From assembly GCF_002549795.1 (NCBI RefSeq), contig NZ_CP021435.1:3720001-3784000 (forward strand): DNA of 64,000 bases, given 5' to 3'. The stretch is from Halomonas beimenensis. Its GTDB lineage: Bacteria > Pseudomonadota > Gammaproteobacteria > Pseudomonadales > Halomonadaceae. The position numbers and the translations under genes were made by a program. The notes below the pieces were generated by a model, which worked only from the letters and a program-made list of their open reading frames with translations, had not been told where the DNA came from and made no database searches. Shown piece by piece: positions 50,251 to 57,622 of the stretch. Position 1 is the stretch's first letter, and the number at the start of each line of letters is the position of its first letter.

Positions 50251-51377
50251 GACGGCTGGTCGCCGGGCTGCTCGTGATGCTGCTGGCGGGCTGCGGGGAG
50301 GCGCCGCCGGAAGGGCAGGCCGGCTTCGCCGGCCTGGGGGCCGACGCCGAGGGCTTCCGCCAGGCCGGCCCGGAGGTGACGCTGCGCTTCCCCGGGGATC
50401 ACGGCGCCCATCCCGACTATCGCCTGGAGTGGTGGTACCTGACCGCCAACCTGGAAGACGCCGAGGGCGAGCCCCTGGGCATCCAGTGGACCCTGTTCCG
50501 CCGGGCCGGTCGTCCTCCGTCTTCGCTCGGCGAGCCCGGCCCCTGGGCGGCGGACCAGTTGTGGATGGCGCACCTGGCCGTCTCCCGGGGTGCGAGCCAT
50601 CGGGTCGCCGAGCGCTTCGCCCGGGGCACGGCGGCGCCCCGGGCGCCCGAGGCTCGCCAGGCCGGCGTCACCGTCCGCCCCTTTCGCTCCTGGCTGGACG
50701 ACTGGACGCTGGCGAGCCGGAGCGAGGCCCCGGGGGCGGACGCCCTGGACCACCTGGCGGTCAGCGCCTCGGCGGGGCGGGGCGACGACGCCTTCGGCCT
50801 CCGGCTGGCCCTCGACGCCCAGGGCCCGCTGGTGCGCCATGGCGAGGCAGGCTTCAGTCGCAAGGCCGAAGGCGGCCAGGGCTCGATGTACGTCAGCCAG
50901 CCCTTCTACCGGGTGGCGGGCGAGGTCGTGCTGGACGGCGAGCGAGTGCCGGTGACCGGCCGCGCCTGGCTGGACCGGGAGTGGAGCAGCCAGCTGCTCG
51001 GCCCCGGCCAGGCCGGCTGGGACTGGCTGGCCCTGCACCTGGACGACGGCCACAAGCTGATGGCCTTCCGCCTGCGGGGCGACGACGGCGATGTCCTCTC
51101 GGGCAGCTGGATCGCCCCGGACGGGGCGGTGATCTCCCTGGGCCCCGAGGACCTGCGCCTGACGCCGCTGGCCACCCGGGAGGTCGCCGGGCACGAGCTG
51201 CCGCTGCGCTGGCGGCTCGCCCTGCCGGAGCGGGGCCTGGACCTGGAGGTCGCCGCCCGCCACCCCGAGCGCTGGATGCCCACCGCCGTGCCCTACTGGG
51301 AGGGCGCGGTCACCGTTCGGGACCGGGCCACCGGCGAGCCTCGCGGGGTGGGGTATCTGGAACTGACCGGGTATTGA
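50247..51377 (+). CDS. AttH-like lipocalin-domain lipoprotein
   Basis: The 376-aa protein has a lipoprotein signal (MRRLVAGLLVMLLAGCGEAP; lipobox LAGC, acylated Cys at 16). The mature part matches the AttH/carotenoid-hydratase-type double lipocalin: PDYRLEWWYLTANLEDAEGEPLG, QLWMAHLAVS, GWDWLALHLDDGHKLMAFRLR and PYWEGAVTV. The family name carotenoid 1,2-hydratase is a distant homology, not an assigned activity. It probably works at the membrane with the ABC exporter encoded just upstream. Confidence 0.87.
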   Translation: MRRLVAGLLVMLLAGCGEAPPEGQAGFAGLGADAEGFRQAGPEVTLRFPGDHGAHPDYRLEWWYLTANLEDAEGEPLGIQWTLFRRAGRPPSSLGEPGPWAADQLWMAHLAVSRGASHRVAERFARGTAAPRAPEARQAGVTVRPFRSWLDDWTLASRSEAPGADALDHLAVSASAGRGDDAFGLRLALDAQGPLVRHGEAGFSRKAEGGQGSMYVSQPFYRVAGEVVLDGERVPVTGRAWLDREWSSQLLGPGQAGWDWLALHLDDGHKLMAFRLRGDDGDVLSGSWIAPDGAVISLGPEDLRLTPLATREVAGHELPLRWRLALPERGLDLEVAARHPERWMPTAVPYWEGAVTVRDRATGEPRGVGYLELTGY

Positions 51378-51392
51378 GAACAGGAGACGAGG

Positions 51393-52310
51393 ATGAACCT
51401 GCTGGATGCCATGACCGCCTTCGTCCGGGTCGCCGAGCTGGGCAGCTACACCCGGGCCGCCGAGGCCCTGGACCTGTCGCGCACCCGCGTCTCGCGGCTG
51501 GTCATGGAGCTCGAGGCCCACCTCCAGGTGCGCCTGCTGCAGCGCACCACCCGGCGGCTGCACCTGACCGAGGCCGGGGAGCGCTACCTGGCGCGGGCCC
51601 AGGGTATCCTGCAGGCCCTGCAGGACGCCGAGGCCGAGGCCGGCGCCGGGCTCTGCGAGGTGCGCGGCCGGCTGCGCCTCAACGGCCCGATGAGCTTCGG
51701 CATCCGCCATCTCTCGCCGCTGGTGGCCCGCTTCATGGCCGAGCACCCCGACCTCGAGGTCCGCCTGGACCTCAACGACCGGCGCGTCGACCTGCTGGAG
51801 GAGGGCTACGACCTGGCGATCCGCATCGGCGCCCTGCCGGATTCCAGCCTGGTGGCCCGGCGCCTGACCCGCTGTCGCATGGTGCTCTGCGCCTCCCCCG
51901 ACTACCTGGCGGCCCATGGCGAGCCTCGCTCGGTGGCGGAGCTCGCCGACCATCGCTGCCTGCGCTACCTCACCTCGCGGGGCGGGGACTGGCGGGTGGA
52001 CGGGCAACGCCTGACGGTGTCCGGGCCCCTGGACAGCAACAACGGCGACGTCCTGACGCCGGCCGCCGAGGCCGGCCTGGGCATCGCCCAGCAGCCCAGC
52101 TTCCTGGTCGCCGACAGCCTGCGCGCGGGCCGGCTGGTGCCGCTGCTGCCCGAGACGCCCCCGGAGGTGCTGACGGTCTACGGCGTCTACCCGGCCCGAC
52201 GCTACCTGCCCGCCAAGGTGACGGCCTTCCTCGACTACCTGGCCGAGGCCTGGGGCGACCCGCCGGTCTGGGAACGGGACCTGACATTGTCGCCCATTAC
52301 GCAACAGTGA
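51393..52310 (+). CDS. LysR-family transcriptional regulator
   Basis: The 305-aa regulator has an N-terminal winged helix (MNLLDAMTAFVRVAELGSYT, RAAEALDLSRTRVSRLVMELE) and LysR effector domain (GRLRLNGPMSFGIRHLSPLVARF, EEGYDLAIRIGALPDSSLVARRL). It resembles the CrgA/DsdC-like group with a short linker. It probably regulates the adjacent DoxX and dioxygenase genes, which follow in the same direction. Its effector is unknown. An operon with the upstream lipoprotein gene (15-base gap) is possible but functionally unlikely. Confidence 0.92.
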   Translation: MNLLDAMTAFVRVAELGSYTRAAEALDLSRTRVSRLVMELEAHLQVRLLQRTTRRLHLTEAGERYLARAQGILQALQDAEAEAGAGLCEVRGRLRLNGPMSFGIRHLSPLVARFMAEHPDLEVRLDLNDRRVDLLEEGYDLAIRIGALPDSSLVARRLTRCRMVLCASPDYLAAHGEPRSVAELADHRCLRYLTSRGGDWRVDGQRLTVSGPLDSNNGDVLTPAAEAGLGIAQQPSFLVADSLRAGRLVPLLPETPPEVLTVYGVYPARRYLPAKVTAFLDYLAEAWGDPPVWERDLTLSPITQQ

Positions 52311-52408
52311 TGTTCATCACCAGCAGATTATCCCGACCTCCTCCGGGGCTAGAGTACGCCCAACCCCTGACAACGCGATAACGCGACAACGCCCCTGGAG
52401 GTTTCCCC

Positions 52409-52792
52409 ATGCAGAACAACGCCATCACCCTGCTCCGCCTGACCCTCGGCGTCGCCACCCTGGCCCACGGCCTGCTCAAGGTCTTCGTCTTCACCGTGCC
52501 GGGCACCGTGGCCTTCTTCGAGTCCCTGGGCCTGCCCGCCGTGCTGGCCTACCTGACCATCCTCGCCGAGGTCGGCGGCGGCCTGGCGCTGATCCTCGGC
52601 GTCTACACCCGCTGGGTGAGCCTGGCCCTGGTGCCGGTGCTGCTCGGCGCCGCCTGGGCCCACGCCGGCAACGGCTGGGTGTTCTCCAGCGAAGGCGGCG
52701 GCTGGGAATACCCGGTCTTCTGGGCCCTGGCCCTGCTGGCCCAGGCCGGTCTCGGCGGCGGCCGTCTGGTGCTCAGCCCCCGCCTCGCCTGA
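52409..52792 (+). CDS. DoxX family membrane protein
   Basis: The 127-aa protein has about four hydrophobic helices. The DoxX pattern is clear: LRLTLGVATLAHGLLKVFVF, then FFESLGLPAVLAYLTILAEVGGGLALILGV and YTRWVSLALVPVLLGA. DoxX proteins are small inner-membrane proteins linked to redox or thiol stress. Pairing with a LigB-type dioxygenase downstream and a LysR upstream is a common neighbourhood. AGGTTT precedes the ATG; the spacing is normal. Confidence 0.9.
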   Translation: MQNNAITLLRLTLGVATLAHGLLKVFVFTVPGTVAFFESLGLPAVLAYLTILAEVGGGLALILGVYTRWVSLALVPVLLGAAWAHAGNGWVFSSEGGGWEYPVFWALALLAQAGLGGGRLVLSPRLA

Positions 52793-52810
52793 GCTTCCTC
52801 TCACCCTCTC

Positions 52811-52839
52811 GCCGGCCACGCCCCTCGGGCGTGGTCGGC
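52811..52839 (+). terminator. Hairpin between doxX and the dioxygenase gene
   Basis: GCCGGCCACGCCC pairs with GGGCGTGGTCGGC (one G-U) around a CTC loop, without a T-run. It might attenuate read-through into the dioxygenase gene or be a stability hairpin. Confidence 0.35.
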
Positions 52840-52858
52840 TCGTGTCCCGGAGTCCCTC

Positions 52859-53596
52859 ATGCTACCCAGCCTCTTCCTCTCCCATGGCTCGCCCATGCTG
52901 GCGCTGACGCCGACCCCGGCCCATGCCTTCCTGCGCGAGCTGGGCGAGACGCTGCGCCCCACGGCGATCCTGGTGGTCTCCGCCCACTGGGCGAGCCGGC
53001 GCCTGAGCGTCAGCACCAGCGCCCGCCCCGAGACGATCCATGACTTCGGCGGTTTCCCCCGCGAGCTCTTCGAGTGCCGATACCCCGCGCCAGGCGATCC
53101 CGAGCTGGCCCGGCGGCTGGCCCGGGAGCTGGACGCCGTCCCCACCGAACGCGGCCTGGATCACGGCGCCTGGGTACCGCTGTCCCTGATGTTCCCCGAG
53201 GCCGACGTGCCGGTGGTCTCGCTGTCGCTGCCGGTGGCCTGGTCCAACGCCGAGCTCGTCGGCCTCGGCGAGCGGCTCGCCGGGCTGCGCGAGGAGAACG
53301 TGCTGGTCGTCGGCTCGGGCAGCCTGACCCACAACCTCATGGCGCTGGACACGCTCGAGGCGCCAGTGCCGGATTGGGTCACCGCCTTCGGCGACTGGGT
53401 GCACGACCGCCTGGCGGCCGGCGACCGCGGGGCCCTGCTCGCCTGGGAGACGGCGCCCAGGGCCCGGGACAACCACCCCAGCCCGGAGCACTTCCAGCCC
53501 CTGCTGGTCGCCATGGGGGCCGGCGACCGAGCCGAGCGGCTCCACCACAGCGTGGAGCACGGGGCGCTGGCCATGGACGCCTACGCCTTCCATTGA
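52859..53596 (+). CDS. ygiD: 4,5-DOPA dioxygenase extradiol-like protein (LigB superfamily)
   Basis: The 245-aa protein is close in length to E. coli YgiD. His residues expected to bind the metal are visible in LFLSHGSPMLAL (His9), VSAHWASRR (His43), SLTHNLMAL, and RLHHSVEHGALAM. LDHGAWVPLSLMFPEADVPVV is strongly conserved in the family. YgiD-type proteins open the ring of DOPA in vitro; the physiological substrate is uncertain. It follows doxX by 66 bases. Confidence 0.92.
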   Translation: MLPSLFLSHGSPMLALTPTPAHAFLRELGETLRPTAILVVSAHWASRRLSVSTSARPETIHDFGGFPRELFECRYPAPGDPELARRLARELDAVPTERGLDHGAWVPLSLMFPEADVPVVSLSLPVAWSNAELVGLGERLAGLREENVLVVGSGSLTHNLMALDTLEAPVPDWVTAFGDWVHDRLAAGDRGALLAWETAPRARDNHPSPEHFQPLLVAMGAGDRAERLHHSVEHGALAMDAYAFH

Positions 53597-53614
53597 GTCC
53601 CGCCGCCGAACGCA

Positions 53615-53646
53615 ACGAGGCCGCCCCGGCAGGGGGGCGGCCTCGT
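53615..53646. terminator. Bidirectional hairpin between the dioxygenase and betaine-binding genes
   Basis: ACGAGGCCGCCCC pairs with GGGGCGGCCTCGT around a short GGCAGG loop. It lies between two convergent genes and can serve both, though T-runs are short. Confidence 0.6.
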
Positions 53647-53668
53647 CGTCTCGCGGCCAGGATCGGGC

Positions 53669-54631
53669 TCAGGCCTCGGGGATCTCCAGCGCCTGCCGGA
53701 CCACCGGCCAGGCCGGCTCGCCGTCACGCGTGGTCACGCCCTCGAGGAAGGCCTTGGTCTCGGCGGGGTGCTCCCGCAGCCACTCCAGGGCCACCGCATC
53801 CGGCTCGCGCTCCTCGTAGCTGAAGCCGCGGATCATGGCGCTCTGGTCGTCGGCGGTGAACGAGAGCTGGTCGAGCAGCCGGGTGGCGTTGGGGTTGGCC
53901 TCGGCGAAGGTCCGGGTCACCAGGGTGCGCACGTCGCTGCGGCCGCCCTCCGGTCCCCACATGTCCTGGGTATCGTCCAGGTAGCGGACGTCGTACTCGA
54001 TGTTCATCCAGTGCGGCGTCCAGCCGGCGAAGACGATCCACTCCTCGCGATCGATGGCGCTGTCCACGGCGCTGAGCATGCCCGGGGTGGAGGTCTCGGA
54101 GAGCCGCCAGTCGCCCAGGCCGTAGGTGTCGGCGTCCACGGCCTCGTTGAGGGTGTCGCTCATGCCGGACCCCACCTCGATGGAGTAGATGGTGCGATCC
54201 AGCTTGTCGGCGAACTCGGGCTTGTCCAGGTCCTCGGCGGAGGTCAGGCCCGCCTCGTAGACATAGGTGGGGACGGCGAAGCCGAGGCGAGCGCCATCGA
54301 CGTTGTTGCCCAGGTCGACGAGCTTGGCGTCCTCGCCCTCGAAGCTGGTGTCGTACATGCCCTGCTGGGCGGGCAGCCAGGCGGCGAGGAAGGCATCCAG
54401 CTCGTTCTGCTGCAGGGCCTGGTAGGTGATGGTGGACCCCAGTTCGGCCTGCTGGGGGGCGTAGCCCAGGGTCTCGAGGAGGGTGGAGGCCAGGGCGGTC
54501 TTGACGGTCACGCCGGGCCAGGCCGGCACGGAGAAGCGCACCTGGGCGGGCTCTGCGGCCTGGGCCAGGCCACCCATGGCGAGCAGTGAGCCGGCCAGGG
54601 CCAGCGAAAGAGGGCGATGAGACAACTTCAT
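53669..54631 (-). CDS. Glycine betaine/choline-type ABC transporter substrate-binding protein
   Basis: The 320-aa protein has a signal peptide (MKLSHRPLSLALAGSLLAMGGLAQA) and an OpuAC/ProX-type fold. It starts AEPAQVRFSVPAWPGVTVKTALAS, then has AFLAAWLPAQQGMYDT, GWTPHWMNIEYDVRYLDD and GFSYEEREPDAVALEWL. The conserved Trp residues (in PAWPGV, AAWLPA, GWTPHW) would form the aromatic cage for quaternary ammonium. ATG at 54631 is chosen for the signal peptide. No permease or ATPase is adjacent, so it is an orphan binding protein or the partner gene lies elsewhere. Confidence 0.9.
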   Translation of the reverse strand: MKLSHRPLSLALAGSLLAMGGLAQAAEPAQVRFSVPAWPGVTVKTALASTLLETLGYAPQQAELGSTITYQALQQNELDAFLAAWLPAQQGMYDTSFEGEDAKLVDLGNNVDGARLGFAVPTYVYEAGLTSAEDLDKPEFADKLDRTIYSIEVGSGMSDTLNEAVDADTYGLGDWRLSETSTPGMLSAVDSAIDREEWIVFAGWTPHWMNIEYDVRYLDDTQDMWGPEGGRSDVRTLVTRTFAEANPNATRLLDQLSFTADDQSAMIRGFSYEEREPDAVALEWLREHPAETKAFLEGVTTRDGEPAWPVVRQALEIPEA

Positions 54632-54820
54632 GGGGACTCCTTGGCGGGATGCGCCATCGTGAAACACGCCATGACCCTAAAGCTCGCCAGCGGGCTCGAC
54701 AAGTGCGGCCTTCCCCCCTTGCGTCAACGCTTCGGGGCCATGGCGTAAGGAAGGCGCCACGGCCCCCACCAAGTGACAGGCGCGCCCCCGCGAGGCGCGC
54801 AGTCACCGACGGGAGGCCCC

Positions 54821-55186
54821 ATGCCCACGCCCTCGCCATCTCGACCGGGCACCGAACCTTCCGGGCGAGACTATGCCCTGGAAGGACTGATGATGGTGCT
54901 GGCCACCCTGCCCGTGATCGTCTCCGCCTACGCCAGCCACGTCACCGGCGACGGCCAGTGGTTCCAGCGGTCCGGTGCCCTGATGGTGCTCTTCGCGGTG
55001 GGCGTCCAGTACCACCGCAGCTACTGGCTGCGCTGCGTGGAACGACAGGCGGGGCGCGACGGCCACCCACCGGCGCCCCTGGTGCGCTGGATCGGCCGCG
55101 TCTGGCACTCGATCCCCTATGTCTGCTACCTGGCCATCGTCATGGGGACGCTGATCTGGAGCTACGGCGATCTGATGTTTCGGTGA
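54821..55186 (+). CDS. Hypothetical membrane protein, 121 aa
   Basis: After a hydrophilic, Pro/Ser-rich N-terminus there are three hydrophobic helices (MMVLATLPVIVSAYASHVTG, GALMVLFAVGVQYH, IPYVCYLAIVMGTLIW). The loop RSYWLRCVERQAGRDG is basic, so positive-inside suggests a cytosolic loop. I do not recognise a family. ATG at 54821 is preceded by GGGAGG. The start is divergent from the betaine-binding gene and the end converges with gloA. Promoter signals in 54632-54820 are not clear to me. Confidence 0.75.
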   Translation: MPTPSPSRPGTEPSGRDYALEGLMMVLATLPVIVSAYASHVTGDGQWFQRSGALMVLFAVGVQYHRSYWLRCVERQAGRDGHPPAPLVRWIGRVWHSIPYVCYLAIVMGTLIWSYGDLMFR

Positions 55187-55197
55187 GCCCGGCCGGG

Positions 55198-55731
55198 TCA
55201 GTCGCCCTTGCCGGCCATGCGGGCGGCCTCGATCACCTCGATCCAGTAGCCGTCCACGTCCTTGACGAAGACCACGTCCTTCATCTTGCCCTGGTCGGGC
55301 CGCTTGACGAACTCCACCTCGTTGGCGTCGAACCAGGCCACGGCGGCATCCAGGTCCGGCACCGAGAAGCAGATATGACCGAAGCCCTGGGGCTCGGCAT
55401 TACCGTCGTGGTAGGCGAAGTCCGCCTGATCCTCGGTGCCCCAGTTGTGGGTCAGCTCCAGCAAGCCCTTCTGGCCGAAGGTCCAGACGGTGCGCTCGTC
55501 GGTCCCCTCGGGCACGCGATCGCCGTCCTCGAGCCTGGCAAGGAAATACAGCGAGAAGCGCATCTCCTCGAAGTCGAGACGACGCAACACCCGCATGCCG
55601 AAGACCCGGGAGTAGAAGGCCAGGGAGGCCTCGGGGTCCTTGACCCGGAGCATGGTGTGGTTCAGGCGGAAGCCATCGGTATCGGCGGTCGGCGTCTTGA
55701 CGCCGGGATGCTGCTCACCTTGGAAGCTCAT
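55198..55731 (-). CDS. gloA: Lactoylglutathione lyase (glyoxalase I)
   Basis: The 177-aa enzyme isomerises the methylglyoxal-glutathione hemithioacetal to S-lactoylglutathione. It contains paired VOC motifs: LNHTMLRVKDPEASLAFYSRVFGM (metal-binding His), LLELTHNWGTEDQ (Glu), GFGHICFSVPDLDAA (His) and YWIEVIE (Glu), in the order of the metal site. Length and sequence match the longer GloA group (about 180 aa, as in Pseudomonas and yeast) rather than the 135-aa E. coli form. AAGGAGATCCC precedes the ATG at 55731. Confidence 0.94.
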   Translation of the reverse strand: MSFQGEQHPGVKTPTADTDGFRLNHTMLRVKDPEASLAFYSRVFGMRVLRRLDFEEMRFSLYFLARLEDGDRVPEGTDERTVWTFGQKGLLELTHNWGTEDQADFAYHDGNAEPQGFGHICFSVPDLDAAVAWFDANEVEFVKRPDQGKMKDVVFVKDVDGYWIEVIEAARMAGKGD

Positions 55732-55982
55732 GGGATCTCCTTGTCCGCGCGGATTCGTAACAGGATATGGCGACGATGGCCGGGCTTTTCCACCCGGCGA
55801 CGAGCCACGGCTCACGCCACAATGATACACAATCTGTACAAGACCCAAGAAACCGACAAGATCCAGGGGGCGCGAGCGAACGCCATTTTCCCGGGACCGT
55901 CCCGGAAACGACATGGCATTGGCGACTCGTCGCCGGGGCTTCTACATTATCTATACACCGACCCACCGACAGGGAGCCCGCC

Positions 55983-56327
55983 ATGTCCCACACCGAACCG
56001 TCCCTGGGGGATCACATCACCCTCAAGGAACTCGCCCATGCCCTTTCCCATGGCCTCTCGCCCATCGTCGAGGTCGAGTCCATGGACGGCATCTACACGG
56101 TGCGCTTCCACCATGCCGAAGGCGTCTCCACCCTTTCCGACCATGAAGGCAAGACCCGCACCTTCATGGGAACGGGCGAGATCCAGGACCTGCTTGGCGA
56201 CCTGGGCCTGACCCACGGCGTCCTGACCTGGGCGGACCAGTGCGGCGACGAGATGATCGGCGTGCCGGGCCATGCCCTGACCCCCGACGAGATGCTCACC
56301 TACGGCACGCGCATCTCCTTCCGCTGA
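55983..56327 (+). CDS. Small conserved-looking protein, 114 aa (possibly DUF6482)
   Basis: The soluble acidic protein begins MSHTEPSLGDHITLKELAHA and continues SHGLSPIVEVESMDGIYTVRF, then GTGEIQDLLGDLGLTHGVLTW and ends CGDEMIGVPG...LTYGTRISFR. This beta-rich pattern is like the DUF6482 proteins I recall from Halomonas and Pseudomonas, but I cannot verify it. No catalytic motif is visible. Start ATG at 55983 has AGGGAG upstream. The 251-bp gap before it (55732-55982) shows no gene; it contains a possible TTGGCG/TACATT promoter at 55919-55948. Confidence 0.7.
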   Translation: MSHTEPSLGDHITLKELAHALSHGLSPIVEVESMDGIYTVRFHHAEGVSTLSDHEGKTRTFMGTGEIQDLLGDLGLTHGVLTWADQCGDEMIGVPGHALTPDEMLTYGTRISFR

Positions 56328-56384
56328 GTTTCACAGACCCGGGCCGAGTGGCTAGAGTGGAAGCGGACGACAAGGGAGATGTCC

Positions 56385-56882
56385 ATGCCGCCGAACCTCG
56401 CCTCATCCGGCCCGCTGTCCCTCCGCCGCTTGCCCCTCATGCTGGGCCTGCTGCTGGCCTTGGCCGGCTGTGCCGGCCCCCAGATGGCCACCCGTGACGG
56501 CGAGGGCCTGTCGATGGATCGTGCCCTCATACTGGCCGAGGCACGCCAAGCCCTCGGGACGCCCTATCGCTACGGCGGCAGCGGCGAGGACGGGGTGGAC
56601 TGCTCGGGCCTGGTCCAGCGGGTCTATGCCCGGGCGGGCATCCCGGTGCCCCGCACCTCCCGCCACCAATTCGAGCGCCTGCCCCCGACCGAGGAGGCCC
56701 GCCCCGGGGACCTGCTGTTCTTCGACACCGCCGACCGGGGCAAGGCCAGCCACGTGGGCATCTACCTGGGCGACGGCGAGATGATCCATGCCCCGGGACG
56801 CGGACGCCGGGTCACCATCACCTCGCTGTCGCTGGACTACTGGCAGGAGCGTTTCCTGGGCGCCGCCGCCCCCGCCCCCTGA
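56385..56882 (+). CDS. NlpC/P60-family lipoprotein (peptidoglycan endopeptidase)
   Basis: The 165-aa protein has a lipoprotein signal (LMLGLLLALAGCAG; lipobox LAGC). The NlpC/P60 catalytic domain follows: GTPYRYGGSGEDGVDCSGLV with nucleophile Cys, then GDLLFFDTADRGKASHVGIYLGDGEMIHAPG with the catalytic His in SHVGIY and a second His/polar residue. It probably cleaves peptide stems in the cell wall (Spr/MepS type). ATG at 56385 suits the AGGGAG spacing; ATG at 56379 is too close. Confidence 0.92.
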   Translation: MPPNLASSGPLSLRRLPLMLGLLLALAGCAGPQMATRDGEGLSMDRALILAEARQALGTPYRYGGSGEDGVDCSGLVQRVYARAGIPVPRTSRHQFERLPPTEEARPGDLLFFDTADRGKASHVGIYLGDGEMIHAPGRGRRVTITSLSLDYWQERFLGAAAPAP

Positions 56883-56919
56883 AGCGGCCGGGCGAACGTC
56901 GCTCCCGCGCCTCCCCAGG

Positions 56920-56936
56920 CTTAAGCCTCCGTTAAG
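56920..56936 (+). promoter_or_regulatory. PmrA/QseB-type direct repeat upstream of the hemolysin-like operon
   Basis: CTTAAGCCTCCGTTAAG consists of two TTAAG half-sites 11 bases apart (PmrA/QseB-type HTTAAK-N5-HTTAAK). It lies 44 bases before the ATG at 56981. A nearly identical site is at 63293-63309. The operon's own OmpR-type regulator is the natural candidate to bind both. Confidence 0.65.
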
Positions 56937-56980
56937 TTGCACCACCCACACTATCGGGGAATCCTCATGGAGACCCCGAG

Positions 56981-57622
56981 ATGCCCGCTCCCGCCTCTCA
57001 CGATCGGCCCGCCCCGCCCCTGACCTGGCGGGAAGCCCGACACGGCTCGGACCGTCAACGCCTGGAGCGCCTGATCCAGGCGTGCTTCGCGAACGAGCAC
57101 CATGCCCGCATCACGCGCTTCCTGCCGCGGCTGTTCGGCCTCTGGCAGGGCGACACCCCGCTGGCCGCGGTGGGGGTGAAACGAGCCGAACGGACCCCGC
57201 TGTTCCAGGAAGGCTATCTCGACGCACCGGCCGAGACCTGCCTGAGCCGTGCCCTCGGCGTTCCCGTGGCCCGGCGCGAGATCGTCGAGATCGGCAACCT
57301 CGCCAGCACGCGTCACGGCCTGCAGCGCCATCTCTTCCTGCACCTGATCGACCAGCTCGCCTCGGAGGGGCTGCGCTGGGTGCTGTTCACGGCCATCCCG
57401 ACGGTGATCAACGGCATCCGGCGCCTGGGCATCGAACTGCTGCCGTTGCGGATCGCCGATCCGGCCTGGCTGGGAGAGGAGCGCGCGGACTGGGGGCACT
57501 ACTACGATCGGCATCCCTGGGTGATGGCCGGGGACCTGCAGCTGGCGCGCGAGCGGCTGAGGGCCGCCGGCCTACTGCCCGCCTCCATGGATTCGGAGCC
57601 CGCCCATGCCCGCCCCGCGTGA
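56981..57622 (+). CDS. Thermostable hemolysin family protein (GNAT-like)
   Basis: The 213-aa protein matches the thermostable hemolysin (delta-VPH) family: QACFANEHHARITRFLPRLFGLW, LFQEGYLDAPAE, REIVEIGNLASTRHG and WVLFTAIPTVINGIRRLGI. The family name comes from Vibrio, but its fold is GNAT-like (as I recall the Pfam clan), related to acyltransferases, and the hemolytic role is doubtful. No signal peptide is seen. It is first in an operon with an adenylating enzyme, a diiron-like protein and an SDR, so acyl transfer is a more natural guess than lysis. It overlaps the next gene by 17 bases. Confidence 0.85.
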   Translation: MPAPASHDRPAPPLTWREARHGSDRQRLERLIQACFANEHHARITRFLPRLFGLWQGDTPLAAVGVKRAERTPLFQEGYLDAPAETCLSRALGVPVARREIVEIGNLASTRHGLQRHLFLHLIDQLASEGLRWVLFTAIPTVINGIRRLGIELLPLRIADPAWLGEERADWGHYYDRHPWVMAGDLQLARERLRAAGLLPASMDSEPAHARPA

